NCBI GenBank assembly: GCA_965279075.1 | Contig: CBDIHI010000012.1 | Span: forward strand, 248,001 to 312,000 | Source of the DNA: SZAS-79 sp965279075 | Lineage (GTDB): Bacteria; Pseudomonadota; Gammaproteobacteria; Burkholderiales; SG8-39 | Reading direction: 5' to 3' | Length of the DNA stretch: 64,000 nt | Part shown: in pieces, positions 1 to 9,613 of the stretch | Layout of the letters: each line of letters starts with the position of its first letter | Numbering within the stretch: the first letter of the stretch is position 1 | The notes under the pieces: model-generated | Told to the model about the DNA's origin: nothing | What the model saw: only the letters and a program-made list of their open reading frames with translations | The model's database searches: none | Program-made: the position numbers and the translations under genes

Positions 1-2
1 AC

Positions 3-791
3 GGCGAGTTGATCATGATCGGCGCCTACACGACGTACGTCGTGCAGAAGCTCGTGCGTACGCATGCACCCGACCTCTTCGACTGGTACCTGCTTGCGGC
101 GCTGCCCGCGTCCTTCATGGTCGCGGCGGCCGTCGGCATGCTCCTCGAGCGGGGTGTGATCCGGTACCTCTACGGCCGTCCCCTCGAGACATTGCTTGCC
201 ACCTGGGGCATCAGCCTGGTGCTGATCCAGGCCGTGCGCACGATCTTCGGCGCGCAGAACGTGCAGGTCGAGAACCCGGTGTGGATGTCGGGCGGGGTGG
301 AACTGCTCACCAACGTCGTGCTGCCCTGGAGCCGCATCGTCATCATCGGGTTTTCGGGCGTGGTGCTGCTGCTGGTATGGCTCGCGCTGACCCGCACGCG
401 CCTCGGGCTCTTCGTGCGCGGCGTCACGCAGAACCGGGCGATGGCCTCGTGCCTGGGCATCCACACCGGGCGCATCGACACCTGGTGCTTCGGCCTGGGC
501 TCGGGGATCGCGGGCCTCGCCGGCTGCGCGCTGTCGCAGATCGGCAACGTGGGGCCCGACCTCGGCCAGGGGTACATCGTCGACTCGTTCATGGTGGTGG
601 TGCTGGGCGGCGTGGGCCAGCTCGCGGGCACCGTCTATGCGGCCATAGGCCTGGGCATCGTCAACAAGTTCCTCGAGGGGATTTCCGGGGCGGTGCTGGC
701 GAAGATCACCGTGCTGGTGTTCATCATCATCTTCATCCAGAAGCGCCCGCAGGGGATGTTCGCGCTCAAGGGGCGGTTCGCCGATGCGTAA
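3..791 (+). CDS. urtB: Urea ABC transporter permease UrtB (5' partial)
   Basis: This is an inner-membrane permease of the high-affinity urea ABC importer UrtABCDE. The reading frame is already open at base 3, so the N-terminus lies outside the window. The sequence opens with GELIMIGAYTTYV, typical of LivH/UrtB permeases. At least six hydrophobic segments follow, with the UrtB-like stretches YLYGRPLETLLATWGISL and VVLGGVGQLAGT. It ends 8 bp inside urtC, so the two are translationally coupled. UrtB rather than LivH is favoured because the full urt set is followed directly by urease genes. Confidence 0.93.
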   Translation, partial: GELIMIGAYTTYVVQKLVRTHAPDLFDWYLLAALPASFMVAAAVGMLLERGVIRYLYGRPLETLLATWGISLVLIQAVRTIFGAQNVQVENPVWMSGGVELLTNVVLPWSRIVIIGFSGVVLLLVWLALTRTRLGLFVRGVTQNRAMASCLGIHTGRIDTWCFGLGSGIAGLAGCALSQIGNVGPDLGQGYIVDSFMVVVLGGVGQLAGTVYAAIGLGIVNKFLEGISGAVLAKITVLVFIIIFIQKRPQGMFALKGRFADA

Positions 792-1901
792 GTCCGGCCC
801 CGGGGCGCTGTTCGGGTCGCGCGGCTGGGGCGCGGTCGTCGCCGCGCTGATCCTGATCTGCGCGGTGGCGCCGCTGCTCAACCTGGTCGTGCCGAAGGAA
901 AGCATCTTTCACATGTCCGACTTCAGCGTCTCGCTGATCGGCAAGATCATGTGCTACGCGATCGTGGCCCTCGCCATGGACCTGATCTGGGGCTACACGG
1001 GAATCCTGTCGCTGGGCCACGGCCTGTTCTTCGCGCTCGGCGGTTATGCGTTCGGCATGTACCTGATGCGTTCGATCGGGCTGGACGGCGTCTACAAGAG
1101 CCCGCTGCCGGACTTCATGGTGTTCCTCGACTGGAAGGCCTACCCCTGGTACTGGAGCTTCACCGACCATTTCCTCTACAGCCTGTTGCTCGTGGTGCTG
1201 GTGCCTGGACTGCTCGCCTTCGTGTTCGGCTACTTTGCCTTCCGTTCGCGCATCAAGGGTGTGTACTTCTCGATCATCACGCAGGCGCTGACCTTCGCCT
1301 TCATGCTCCTGTTCTTCCGCAACGACACGGGGTTCGGCGGCAACAACGGCTTCACCGACTTCAAGCGCATCCTCGACATCCCGATCTTCACGCCGCAGAT
1401 GCGGATGACCCTTTTCGTGCTTTCCGGCCTCGCGCTGATCGGCACGCTGCTGCTCGGGCGCTGGATCGTCACCTCCAAGCTCGGCCGGGTGCTGACCGCG
1501 ATCCGCGACGCCGAGTCGCGCGTGATGTTCTCCGGTTACGACCCGCTCTGGTACAAGCTTTTCATCTGGACGCTGTCAGCGGTGCTGTGCGGGATCGCCG
1601 GCGCGCTGTACGTCCCGCAGGTCGGCATCATCAACCCGGGCGAGATGTCGCCGGCCAACTCGATCGAGATCGCGATCTGGGTCGCCGTAGGCGGGCGCGG
1701 CACGCTGGTCGGCGCGATCCTCGGCGCCTTCATCGTGAACGGCGCGCGCAGCTGGTTTACCGTGGCCTTCCCGGAATACTGGCTGTTCTTCCTCGGCGCG
1801 ATCTTCATCGCGGTGACGCTGTTCCTGCCGAATGGCGTCGTCGGCCTCATCGCGCAGTTGCGCGCCAAATGGGTCGCCCGCCGGCAGCAGGCGAAACCGG
1901 C

Positions 1902-1905
<4 letters not shown>
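784..1905 (+). CDS. urtC: Urea ABC transporter permease UrtC
   Basis: This is the second membrane permease of the urea importer, 373 aa, LivM type. About eight to ten hydrophobic segments are visible. The conserved stretch GYTGILSLGHGLFFALGGYA lies near residue 75, and VAVGGRGTLVGAILGAFIVN lies in the C-terminal third. The long extramembrane insert rich in Tyr, Trp and Phe (about residues 100-135) is usual for UrtC and sets it apart from amino-acid LivM. The start overlaps urtB, and the stop forms an ATGA overlap with urtD. Confidence 0.95.
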
Positions 1906-2735
<830 letters not shown>

Positions 2736-2737
2736 CC

Positions 2738-3430
2738 GTGCTCACGATCTCCAACCTCAACCAGTACTACGGCGGCAGCCACATCCTGAGGGATGTCTCC
2801 TTCGAGATTCCCAAGGGCGCGTGCACGACCATCCTCGGCCGCAACGGCGTGGGCAAGACTACGCTGCTCAGGTGCCTGGTGGGCCTGGTGCCCGTGCGCT
2901 CGGGCAGCCTGATGTTCAACGGCGTGGACATTACCTCGCTGCCGCCGTACGAGCGGGCGCGCCTCGGTGTCGGTTTCGTGCCGCAGGGCCGCGAGATCTT
3001 CCCGCGCCTCACCGTCGAGGAGAACCTGCTGATGGGTCTCGCGACCAAGTCGGGCAGCGCGAAGATTCCGGGCCGCATCTTCGAGATGTTCCCGGTGCTG
3101 AAGGACATGCTGCACCGGCGCGGCGGAGACCTGTCCGGTGGGCAGCAGCAGCAACTCGCCATCGGCCGGGCGCTCGCCTCGGACCCCAAGCTGCTGATCC
3201 TGGACGAGCCGACCGAGGGCATCCAGCCTTCCATCATCAAGGACATCGGCAACGTGATCGCATCGCTCGCCAAGGGCGGCGAGATGGCGATCCTGCTGGT
3301 GGAGCAGTACTACGATTTCGCGCAGGCGCTGGCTGACCACTACGTCGTGATGTCGCGCGGCGAAGTGGTGAAGGCCGGGCTCGGCGCGGACATGGAACGC
3401 GACAACGTGCGCTCGATGCTCGCCATATAA
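2738..3430 (+). CDS. urtE: Urea ABC transporter ATP-binding protein UrtE
   Basis: This is the second ATPase of the urea importer, 230 aa, LivF type. It starts at GTG two bases after the urtD stop. The N-terminal LTISNLNQYYGGSHILRDVS is typical of UrtE. Walker A is GRNGVGKTT, the signature is LSGGQQQQLAIGRAL, and Walker B is LLILDEPTEGIQPSII, where the family-specific EGIQPS separates UrtE from LivF. The gene ends 9 bp before ureD, so transport and hydrolysis of urea are probably co-transcribed. Confidence 0.95.
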   Translation: MLTISNLNQYYGGSHILRDVSFEIPKGACTTILGRNGVGKTTLLRCLVGLVPVRSGSLMFNGVDITSLPPYERARLGVGFVPQGREIFPRLTVEENLLMGLATKSGSAKIPGRIFEMFPVLKDMLHRRGGDLSGGQQQQLAIGRALASDPKLLILDEPTEGIQPSIIKDIGNVIASLAKGGEMAILLVEQYYDFAQALADHYVVMSRGEVVKAGLGADMERDNVRSMLAI

Positions 3431-3439
3431 TGGCCCGCA

Positions 3440-4300
3440 ATGATTCCTGCCGAAGCGATTCCGCACCACGCCCTCTCGAGTCCGCACTGGGAGGCATGGC
3501 TCGCGCTGGAGTACGAGAAGCGCGCTGAGCGCAGCGTGCTGGCCAGGCGCGGCCACGGCGGCCCGTTGCGTGTGCAGCGCGACCTCTATCCCGAGGGCCA
3601 GGGAACCTGCCATACGATCGTCGTGCACCCGCCGGGCGGGATAGCGGGCGGCGATTCGCTGTCGATCGGGGCGAAGCTCGGCCCGCACAGCGCCGCGCTG
3701 CTCACTACGCCCGGCGCGGGCAAGTGGTACCGGACCCAGGGCGCGGCCGCCCGGCAATCGCTCGACTTCGAGGTCTCCGCGGGTGCCTCGCTCGAATGGC
3801 TGCCGCAGGAGACGATCCTTTTCGACGGCGCGGTGGCGGACATGAAGACCAGCGTGCGGCTGGCCGGCGATGGCGTCTATACGGGATGGGAGATCCTCTG
3901 CTTCGGGCGCGCGGCCTCCGGGCAGAAGTTCGCGTCCGGCCTCCTTTCCCAGAAGACGGACATCGTGGCCGACGGGGCGCTCCTCTGGTCCGAGCGCGCG
4001 CGCGTGTCGGGCGACGACCCGCTTTTCGCCTCCCCGGTCGGGCTCGCGGGTCGTGGCGTGTGCGCCACGCTGCTTGCCGCGGGTCGCGATGTGTCGAACG
4101 AGGTGCTCGCTGCGTGCCGTGAAGTGCCTGCCGGTGCAGGCGCACTTGCAGGCGTGACGCGCCTGCCGCGCCTCGTGATCGCACGCTGGCTCGGGGATTC
4201 GGGCGAGGATGCGCGCCGGTACTTCTCCGCGTTGTGGGCGGTGCTGCGCCCGGCGATCCGGCAGCGCGAGGCGGTCGAGCCGCGGATCTGGAGCACCTGA
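3440..4300 (+). CDS. ureD: Urease accessory protein UreD
   Basis: UreD (UreH) is the scaffold protein that binds apo-urease and, with UreF and UreG, delivers nickel to the active site. The protein is 286 aa, the usual family length. Family features include LRVQRDLYPEG, the glycine-rich HPPGGIAGGDSL, and TTPGAGKWYRT. A perfect TATAAT sits at 3426-3431 at the very end of urtE, but no -35 is visible, so I do not call a promoter. The stop overlaps the next gene by ATGA. Confidence 0.94.
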   Translation: MIPAEAIPHHALSSPHWEAWLALEYEKRAERSVLARRGHGGPLRVQRDLYPEGQGTCHTIVVHPPGGIAGGDSLSIGAKLGPHSAALLTTPGAGKWYRTQGAAARQSLDFEVSAGASLEWLPQETILFDGAVADMKTSVRLAGDGVYTGWEILCFGRAASGQKFASGLLSQKTDIVADGALLWSERARVSGDDPLFASPVGLAGRGVCATLLAAGRDVSNEVLAACREVPAGAGALAGVTRLPRLVIARWLGDSGEDARRYFSALWAVLRPAIRQREAVEPRIWST

Positions 4301-5052
4301 TGGACGCCGGGGTCGAAGGACTTACGCGGATGTTTGCCGATGCATGGGCAGGTCGACGCCAGTTCGATGGCATGGGGACGGGACCTGCCACCGCTGCCGA
4401 GGCCTATCGCATCCAGGACGGCGTGTTTGCGGCGCGCTATCCGGGCGGTCGGGCGGGTGCCTGGAAGGTGGGCGCCCCGGGGCCGGGCGTCGAGCCCACC
4501 GCGGCGCCGATCGGCGAGGTCAGGCAAAGCCCGGCGGCTTTCGGGCCGCAGGCTTTCCGGATGAACGTGGTAGAGGCGGAAGTCGCGTTCCGGATGGCGC
4601 GCGACCTGCCGGCGCGCGACGCGGCGTGGACGGAAGATGAACTCGCCGATGCGATCGGCGAACTGGTCGTGACGATCGAGGTCTGCGACACGCGCCTGTC
4701 GGACTGGAAGTCGGCCTCGCCGTTGTGGCGGCTGGCGGATTTCCAGGGCAACGGCGCGCTGGTCGTGGGTACGGGAGTGAGCGACTGGCGCAACGTGGAC
4801 TTCGATGCCCAGCGCGCCGAACTCTGGGTCAACGGCAGCAAGAAGGTCGATCGGGCGGGGTCGCATCCGCTCGGCAACCCATTGAAGCTGATGCCCTGGG
4901 CGGCTGCACACTGTGTGCGGCGCGCGGGCGGCTTGAAGCAAGGCGACCTGGTCACCACCGGGTCGTGGACCGGCATGGAACGCGTCTCGGCCGGCGACAC
5001 GGTCGAGGTGCGGTTCCCCGGCATAGGCGAAGCAACCGTACGGATCGACTGA
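4300..5052 (+). CDS. 2-keto-4-pentenoate hydratase / FAH-like family protein inside the urease operon
   Basis: This is a 250-aa protein of the MhpD/fumarylacetoacetate-hydrolase fold. Family members hydrate 2-oxo-pentenoates or decarboxylate 4-oxalocrotonate using a Mg ion. Visible family features are the acidic VVEAEVAFRMARDLP (about residues 88-102), VTIEVCDTRLSDW, and the C-terminal KQGDLVTTGSWTG. The ATG is chosen because it overlaps the ureD stop (ATGA); a second ATG lies ten codons on. It lies between ureD and ureA, a place with no known need for such an enzyme. The substrate is unknown. The family call is fairly sure, but any role in urea metabolism is a guess. Confidence 0.8.
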   Translation: MDAGVEGLTRMFADAWAGRRQFDGMGTGPATAAEAYRIQDGVFAARYPGGRAGAWKVGAPGPGVEPTAAPIGEVRQSPAAFGPQAFRMNVVEAEVAFRMARDLPARDAAWTEDELADAIGELVVTIEVCDTRLSDWKSASPLWRLADFQGNGALVVGTGVSDWRNVDFDAQRAELWVNGSKKVDRAGSHPLGNPLKLMPWAAAHCVRRAGGLKQGDLVTTGSWTGMERVSAGDTVEVRFPGIGEATVRID

Positions 5053-5067
5053 TCAAGGAAGGAATCC

Positions 5068-5370
5068 ATGGAACTGACGCCCAGAGAGAAAGACAAGCTG
5101 CTGATCTTCACCGCCGGCCTGGTTGCGGAGAGGCGCAAGGCGCGGGGCCTGAAGCTCAACTACCCGGAGGCGATCGCCTACATCTCGGCGGCGATCCTCG
5201 AAGCGGCACGCGACGGGAAGTCGGTATCCGAGCTGATGGGCTACGGCACCACGCTGCTGTCGCGCGACGAGGTCATGGAAGGCGTACCCGAGATGATCCC
5301 GGAGATCCAGGTCGAGGCGACTTTCCCCGACGGCACCAAGCTTGTCACCGTCCACCACCCGATACCGTAA
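5068..5370 (+). CDS. ureA: Urease gamma subunit UreA
   Basis: This is the small (gamma) structural subunit of nickel urease, 100 aa, the exact family length. It begins MELTPREKDKLLIFTAGLVA and contains LNYPEAIAYISAAILE and the C-terminal PDGTKLVTVHHPIP, all diagnostic of UreA. The start is preceded by an AAGGAAGG-like ribosome-binding site. It lies 12 bp before ureB. The product assembles with UreB and UreC into a cytoplasmic trimer of heterotrimers that hydrolyses urea to ammonia and carbamate. Confidence 0.98.
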   Translation: MELTPREKDKLLIFTAGLVAERRKARGLKLNYPEAIAYISAAILEAARDGKSVSELMGYGTTLLSRDEVMEGVPEMIPEIQVEATFPDGTKLVTVHHPIP

Positions 5371-5382
5371 GGAGGAGCTCAC

Positions 5383-5739
5383 ATGATCCCGGGCGAAATG
5401 CAGGTCGCGGAAGGCACGATCGAGCTCAACAAAGGTCGGCGTACGGTGACGCTCAAGGTCGCGAACATGGCCGACCGCCCGATCCAGGTCGGGTCGCACT
5501 ATCACTTCTTCGAAACCAACGATGCGCTGTCCTTCGACCGCCCGGCCGCCTACGGCATGCGGCTGAACATCGCGGCCGGCACCGCAGTGCGCTTCGAGCC
5601 GGGCCAGACGCGCACGATCGAGCTGGTCGACTACGCCGGGGACCGCAAGGTCTACGGGTTCCAGGGCAAGGTAATGGGAAAACTGCGGGGCAAGCCTGGT
5701 GCGAAGGCGCCGGCCGCCGCGAAAGGAGCCGCCAAATGA
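5383..5739 (+). CDS. ureB: Urease beta subunit UreB
   Basis: This is the beta structural subunit of urease, 118 aa. It has the family signatures MIPGEMQVAEGTIELN, VGSHYHFFETN, RLNIAAGTAVRFEPG and VYGFQGKVMG. A strong GGAGGA ribosome-binding site precedes the ATG. The C-terminus carries an Ala/Lys/Gly-rich tail of about 20 residues (KPGAKAPAAAKGAAK), a little longer than the family core. The stop overlaps the ureC start by ATGA. Confidence 0.97.
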   Translation: MIPGEMQVAEGTIELNKGRRTVTLKVANMADRPIQVGSHYHFFETNDALSFDRPAAYGMRLNIAAGTAVRFEPGQTRTIELVDYAGDRKVYGFQGKVMGKLRGKPGAKAPAAAKGAAK

Positions 5740-7433
5740 AGATCGGACGCCAGGCTTATGCGGAGATGTTCGGCCCGACGGTCGGCGACAGGCTGCGGCT
5801 CGCCGACACGGAATTGTGGATCGAGGTCGAGAAGGACTTCACGATCTACGGCGAGGAAGTGAAGTTCGGCGGGGGCAAGGTGATCCGCGACGGCATGGGC
5901 CAGAGCCAGCGCACCTCCAAGGACATCGCCGACACGGTGATCACCAACGCGCTGATCATCGACCACTGGGGTATCGTGAAGGCCGACATTGCGATCAAGG
6001 GCGGGCGCATCGCCGCGATCGGCAAGGCCGGCAACCCCGACGTGCAGCCCGGCATCAACATCGTCATCGGCCCGGGCACCGAGATCATCGCCGGCGAGGG
6101 AATGATCGTCACCGCCGGCGGTATCGACACGCACATCCACTTCATCTGCCCGCAGCAGATCGAGGAAGCGCTGATGAGCGGCGTCACCACCATGATGGGC
6201 GGTGGCACGGGGCCTGCGACCGGCACTTTCGCGACGACCTGCACGCCGGGGCCGTGGCATATCTTCAGCATGCTGCAGGCCGCCGAAGCGTTCCCGATGA
6301 ACCTGGGGTTCCAGGGCAAGGGCAACGCGAGCACGCCCGCCGGCCTCGCCGAACAGGTCGAGGCCGGCGCCTACGGCCTCAAGCTCCACGAGGACTGGGG
6401 CACGACGCCGGCGGCGGTCGACTGCTGCCTGGGCGTGGCCGAGAAGTACGACGTGCAGGTCACGATCCACACCGACACGATCAACGAGTCGGGTTTCGTC
6501 GAGAACACGGTCGCCGCGTTCAAGGGGCGCACGATCGCCACTTTCCATACCGAGGGTGCCGGCGGCGGCCATGCGCCGGACATCATCAAGGTCTGCGGCG
6601 AGCCGAACGTGCTGCCGTCCTCGACCAACCCGACCATGCCGTACACCGTGAACACCGTCGACGAGCACCTCGACATGCTGATGGTCTGCCACCACCTCGA
6701 CCCGTCGATCGCCGAGGACGTGGCGTTCGCCGAGTCGCGCATCCGCAGGGAAACGATCGCGGCCGAGGACATCCTGCACGACCTGGGCGCGTTCTCGATG
6801 ATGTCGTCGGACTCCCAGGCGATGGGCCGCGTCGGCGAAGTCATCATCCGCACCTGGCAGGCGGCGCACAAGATGAAGGTGCAGCGCGGCGCGCTGGAGG
6901 GCGACACGGCGAAATCCGACAACGCCCGCGTCAAGCGCTATATCGCTAAATACACGATCAATCCCGCGATCGCGCAGGGCATCTCGCACGAAGTCGGCTC
7001 GATCGAGGTCGGCAAGCTCGCGGACCTCGTCGTATGGAGGCCGGCGTTCTTCGGCGTGAAGCCCTCGCTGATCCTCAAGGGCGGCATGATCGCCGCGGCG
7101 GCGATGGGCGACCCCAACGCGTCGATCCCCAAGCCTCAGCCGGTACACTACCGCCCGATGTTCGGCGCGTTCGGCGGGGCGCTGGCCACCTCGGTCACGT
7201 TTGTCTCGCAGGCGGGGCTGAAGAACCCGGCGGTCGCGGCGCTCGGCCTGAAGAAGCCGCTGATGGCGGTGAAGAACTGCCGCAACATCGGCAAGAAAGA
7301 CATGGTGCACAACAGCTACACCCCGAAGATCGAGGTCGATCCCGAGAACTACCTCGTCAAGGCCGACGGCGAGTTGCTGATGTGCGAGCCCGCCAAGGTG
7401 CTGCCGATGGCGCAGCGCTATTTCCTCTTCTAG
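5736..7433 (+). CDS. ureC: Urease alpha subunit UreC (catalytic)
   Basis: This is the catalytic nickel subunit of urease, 565 aa, normal length. Nickel ligands and active-site residues are visible: DTHIHFICPQQ with two His ligands, GLKLHEDWG with the Lys that is carbamylated, TIHTDTINESG, FHTEGAGGGHAPD, the flap MVCHHLD with the mobile Cys and general-acid His, and FSMMSSDSQAMGR with the Asp ligand. All are intact, so the enzyme should be active once matured. The ATG overlaps the ureB stop. The open frame upstream of this ATG is a shadow of ureA, ureB and the hydratase gene. Confidence 0.98.
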   Translation: MKIGRQAYAEMFGPTVGDRLRLADTELWIEVEKDFTIYGEEVKFGGGKVIRDGMGQSQRTSKDIADTVITNALIIDHWGIVKADIAIKGGRIAAIGKAGNPDVQPGINIVIGPGTEIIAGEGMIVTAGGIDTHIHFICPQQIEEALMSGVTTMMGGGTGPATGTFATTCTPGPWHIFSMLQAAEAFPMNLGFQGKGNASTPAGLAEQVEAGAYGLKLHEDWGTTPAAVDCCLGVAEKYDVQVTIHTDTINESGFVENTVAAFKGRTIATFHTEGAGGGHAPDIIKVCGEPNVLPSSTNPTMPYTVNTVDEHLDMLMVCHHLDPSIAEDVAFAESRIRRETIAAEDILHDLGAFSMMSSDSQAMGRVGEVIIRTWQAAHKMKVQRGALEGDTAKSDNARVKRYIAKYTINPAIAQGISHEVGSIEVGKLADLVVWRPAFFGVKPSLILKGGMIAAAAMGDPNASIPKPQPVHYRPMFGAFGGALATSVTFVSQAGLKNPAVAALGLKKPLMAVKNCRNIGKKDMVHNSYTPKIEVDPENYLVKADGELLMCEPAKVLPMAQRYFLF

Positions 7434-7440
7434 GTCCCCG

Positions 7441-8082
7441 ATGCTCGAAATCAAAGCCAAGCTCAAGATTCCACGCGGCGCATACCGGCTGGAGGTGAAA
7501 GGCCAGCTGAAGCTGCCGTTCGACGCGCGGCAGAAGAGCCGCCTGCGCACGCAACTCGCTTCCGGTGAGGAGGTCGCGCTGATGTTGCCGCGCGGCGACA
7601 TCCTGCGCGGCGGGGATCTCGTCGTCGCGAGTGACGGTCGCGTCATCGAGGTGCTCGCGGACACCGAGAAGGTCGTGCACGTCACCTGCAAGACGCCGCA
7701 GGACCTGACCCGGGCCGCCTACCACCTCGGCAACCGCCACGTCCCCGTGCAGGTGGGCGACGGGTTCCTGCGCATCGCCGCCGATCATGTGCTGGAGGAG
7801 ATGCTCCATGGACTCGGCGCCTCGCTCGAGGCCATCGAGGCCCCGTTCGAGCCGGAGGCCGGGGCCTATGGCGGGGGGCATCGCCACAACGACGACGAGC
7901 AAGGCCATGCCGGTCGCATTCACGAGTACGGCGGGCAGCACGCCCATGACCACGGGCACGACCATGCACACGACCATGGCCATGATCACGCGCATGACCA
8001 CGACCAACACGACCAACACGACCACCACGACTGCGGCCACGACCACCATGGGCACGATCATGGACACGGCCACAAGCACTGA
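7441..8082 (+). CDS. ureE: Urease nickel metallochaperone UreE with long His-rich tail
   Basis: UreE binds nickel and hands it to UreG for urease maturation. The protein is 213 aa. Residues 1-140 form the two UreE domains, including the metal-site region YHLGNRHVPVQ. The remaining roughly 70 residues are a low-complexity tail of His-Asp, His-Ala and His-Gly repeats with about 27 His and one Cys. Klebsiella UreE has a shorter tail, so storage of several nickel ions is likely here. The tail-coding DNA is repetitive (CAC/CAT and GAC codons). Its end overlaps the ureF start by 23 bp. Confidence 0.96.
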   Translation: MLEIKAKLKIPRGAYRLEVKGQLKLPFDARQKSRLRTQLASGEEVALMLPRGDILRGGDLVVASDGRVIEVLADTEKVVHVTCKTPQDLTRAAYHLGNRHVPVQVGDGFLRIAADHVLEEMLHGLGASLEAIEAPFEPEAGAYGGGHRHNDDEQGHAGRIHEYGGQHAHDHGHDHAHDHGHDHAHDHDQHDQHDHHDCGHDHHGHDHGHGHKH

Positions 8083-8773
8083 AGCCGGCGCGAACTCCGG
8101 GGTCGCGCTCGCGCGGCTCCTGCAACTGGCGAGCCCTGCGCTGCCGGTCGGGGCCTACAGCTATTCGCAGGGGCTGGAGGCGGCGGTCGAGGCCGGCGTG
8201 GTACGCGACGCCCCCAGCGCGGGCGCCTGGATCGGCGACGCGCTGGCGCTGAGCATGGCGAAGCTCGAAGCGCCGGCCTGGTGCCGCCTGCATGCCGCGT
8301 GGGCTGCCCGAGACCATGCCGCCGTTCGCGAGCTGGATGCGTGGTTCCGCGTCACGCGGGAAACTGCCGAGCTGCGCGCCGAGACCCTGCAGATGGGCTA
8401 CTCGCTGCGCCGGCTCTGCGTCGAGCTGGGTGAGTTCGAGGCTGCGCCCTTGGCCGAATTGCAGCTCATGGACGAGATTGCATTCCCTACGGCCTTCACT
8501 TTCGCTGTGGCGCAGTGGGGGATTCCAGTGCGCGATGCGCTGGTCGCCTATCTGTGGTCCTGGCTCGAGAACCAGGTGATGGCCGCGCTGAAGGCCGTGC
8601 CGCTCGGGCAGACGGACGGCCAGCGGCTGCTGCTGCGCCTTGGCGCCAGCCTGCCTTCGATCGTCGAAGACGCGATGGCGGCCGGGGACGCGGTGCTGGC
8701 CAATTTCGCGCCCGGGCTGGCGATCGCCTCCAGCCGCCACGAAACCCAGTATTCGCGCCTGTTCCGCTCCTGA
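8060..8773 (+). CDS. ureF: Urease accessory protein UreF
   Basis: UreF, together with UreD and UreG, forms the GTP-dependent nickel-insertion complex on apo-urease. With this start it is 237 aa. Family marks are LLQLASPALPVGAYSYSQGL near the N-terminus, LRAETLQMGYSLRRL, and the C-terminal SSRHETQYSRLFRS. The ATG at 8060 is preferred; another in-frame ATG at 8048 also lies within the ureE His-tail region. A short GC hairpin (8811-8825) lies between ureF and ureG but has no proper T-tract. Confidence 0.93.
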   Translation: MDTATSTEAGANSGVALARLLQLASPALPVGAYSYSQGLEAAVEAGVVRDAPSAGAWIGDALALSMAKLEAPAWCRLHAAWAARDHAAVRELDAWFRVTRETAELRAETLQMGYSLRRLCVELGEFEAAPLAELQLMDEIAFPTAFTFAVAQWGIPVRDALVAYLWSWLENQVMAALKAVPLGQTDGQRLLLRLGASLPSIVEDAMAAGDAVLANFAPGLAIASSRHETQYSRLFRS

Positions 8774-8846
8774 CCCGGCCGGGTAATTACTGCCACTTAT
8801 TGACAAAACCCCGCGCCAGGCGCGGCTTTCAAGGGAATATGCTGCC

Positions 8847-9458
8847 ATGACCACATCCCAACCCCTGCGCGTAGGCATAGGCGGGCCCGTCGGCTCGGGC
8901 AAGACCGCGCTGACGCTGGCGTTGTGCAAGCGCCTGCGCGACACCTACCGCCTCGGCGTGGTGACGAACGACATCTACACGGAGGAGGACGCGCAGTTCC
9001 TGGTCAGGAACGAGGCGCTGGCCCCGGAGCGCATCATCGGCGTGGAGACCGGCGGCTGCCCGCACACTGCGATCAGGGAGGACGCGTCGATCAACCTGGA
9101 GGCGGTGGCGCGGCTGAACCGGGCCTTCACCGACCTCGAGATCATCTTCATCGAGTCCGGCGGCGACAACCTCGCCGCGACGTTCAGCCCGGAGCTGTCG
9201 GACCTCACGCTCTATGTGATCGACGTGGCCGCCGGGGACAAGATCCCGCGCAAGGGCGGGCCGGGGATCATGAAGTCCGATCTTCTGGTCATCAACAAGA
9301 TCGACCTCGCTCCCATGGTCGGCGCCTCTCTCGAGGTGATGGACCGCGACTCGAAGAAGATGCGCGGCGAGCGGCCCTTCGTGTTCTCGAACCTGAAGAC
9401 CGGGCAGGGGCTCGACGCCATCGTCGCCTTCATCGAGAAGCAGGGCCTGATGAAATAG
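8847..9458 (+). CDS. ureG: Urease accessory GTPase UreG
   Basis: UreG is the SIMIBI-class GTPase that powers nickel insertion into urease; it is 203 aa, normal length. Visible are the P-loop GGPVGSGKTALT, the nickel-binding VETGGCPHTAIRED with its Cys-Pro-His, the switch IESGGDNLAATFSPEL, and the guanine-specificity NKIDLAP. It is the last gene of the cluster and is separated from ureF by 73 bp. It faces a leftward SapC-family gene. Confidence 0.97.
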   Translation: MTTSQPLRVGIGGPVGSGKTALTLALCKRLRDTYRLGVVTNDIYTEEDAQFLVRNEALAPERIIGVETGGCPHTAIREDASINLEAVARLNRAFTDLEIIFIESGGDNLAATFSPELSDLTLYVIDVAAGDKIPRKGGPGIMKSDLLVINKIDLAPMVGASLEVMDRDSKKMRGERPFVFSNLKTGQGLDAIVAFIEKQGLMK

Positions 9459-9613
9459 CCCCGGGGGCACGCGTCCCTTCAGGCGAGCGCGCCTTCCAGC
9501 TCAAGCGCAAGGGCCGCGATGTCGTTCTCGTCCAGGCCGAACGCGTCGAGGACCAGCTCCTCTCCCAGCAGCCAGTCCGGGCAGGGCGGTATTCCGACCT
9601 CCCGGACGGGACC

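Noticed and set aside
3426..3431. Perfect TATAAT before ureD
   Set aside because: It overlaps the urtE stop and has no -35 at 15-19 bp; ureD is 9 bp from urtE and is better explained as part of the same operon.
5652..7691. 679-codon minus-strand open frame over ureC
   Set aside because: It is a shadow of ureC, rich in Asp, His, Arg and Val, as expected from the complement of a GC-rich coding frame.
7900..8080. Short tandem DNA repeats suggesting a minisatellite or CRISPR-like array
   Set aside because: The repeats are the His-Asp/His-Gly codons of the UreE tail. There are no spacers of constant length.
8800..8805. Perfect TTGACA between ureF and ureG
   Set aside because: No -10 hexamer lies 15-19 bp downstream; the region at that distance is GC-rich.
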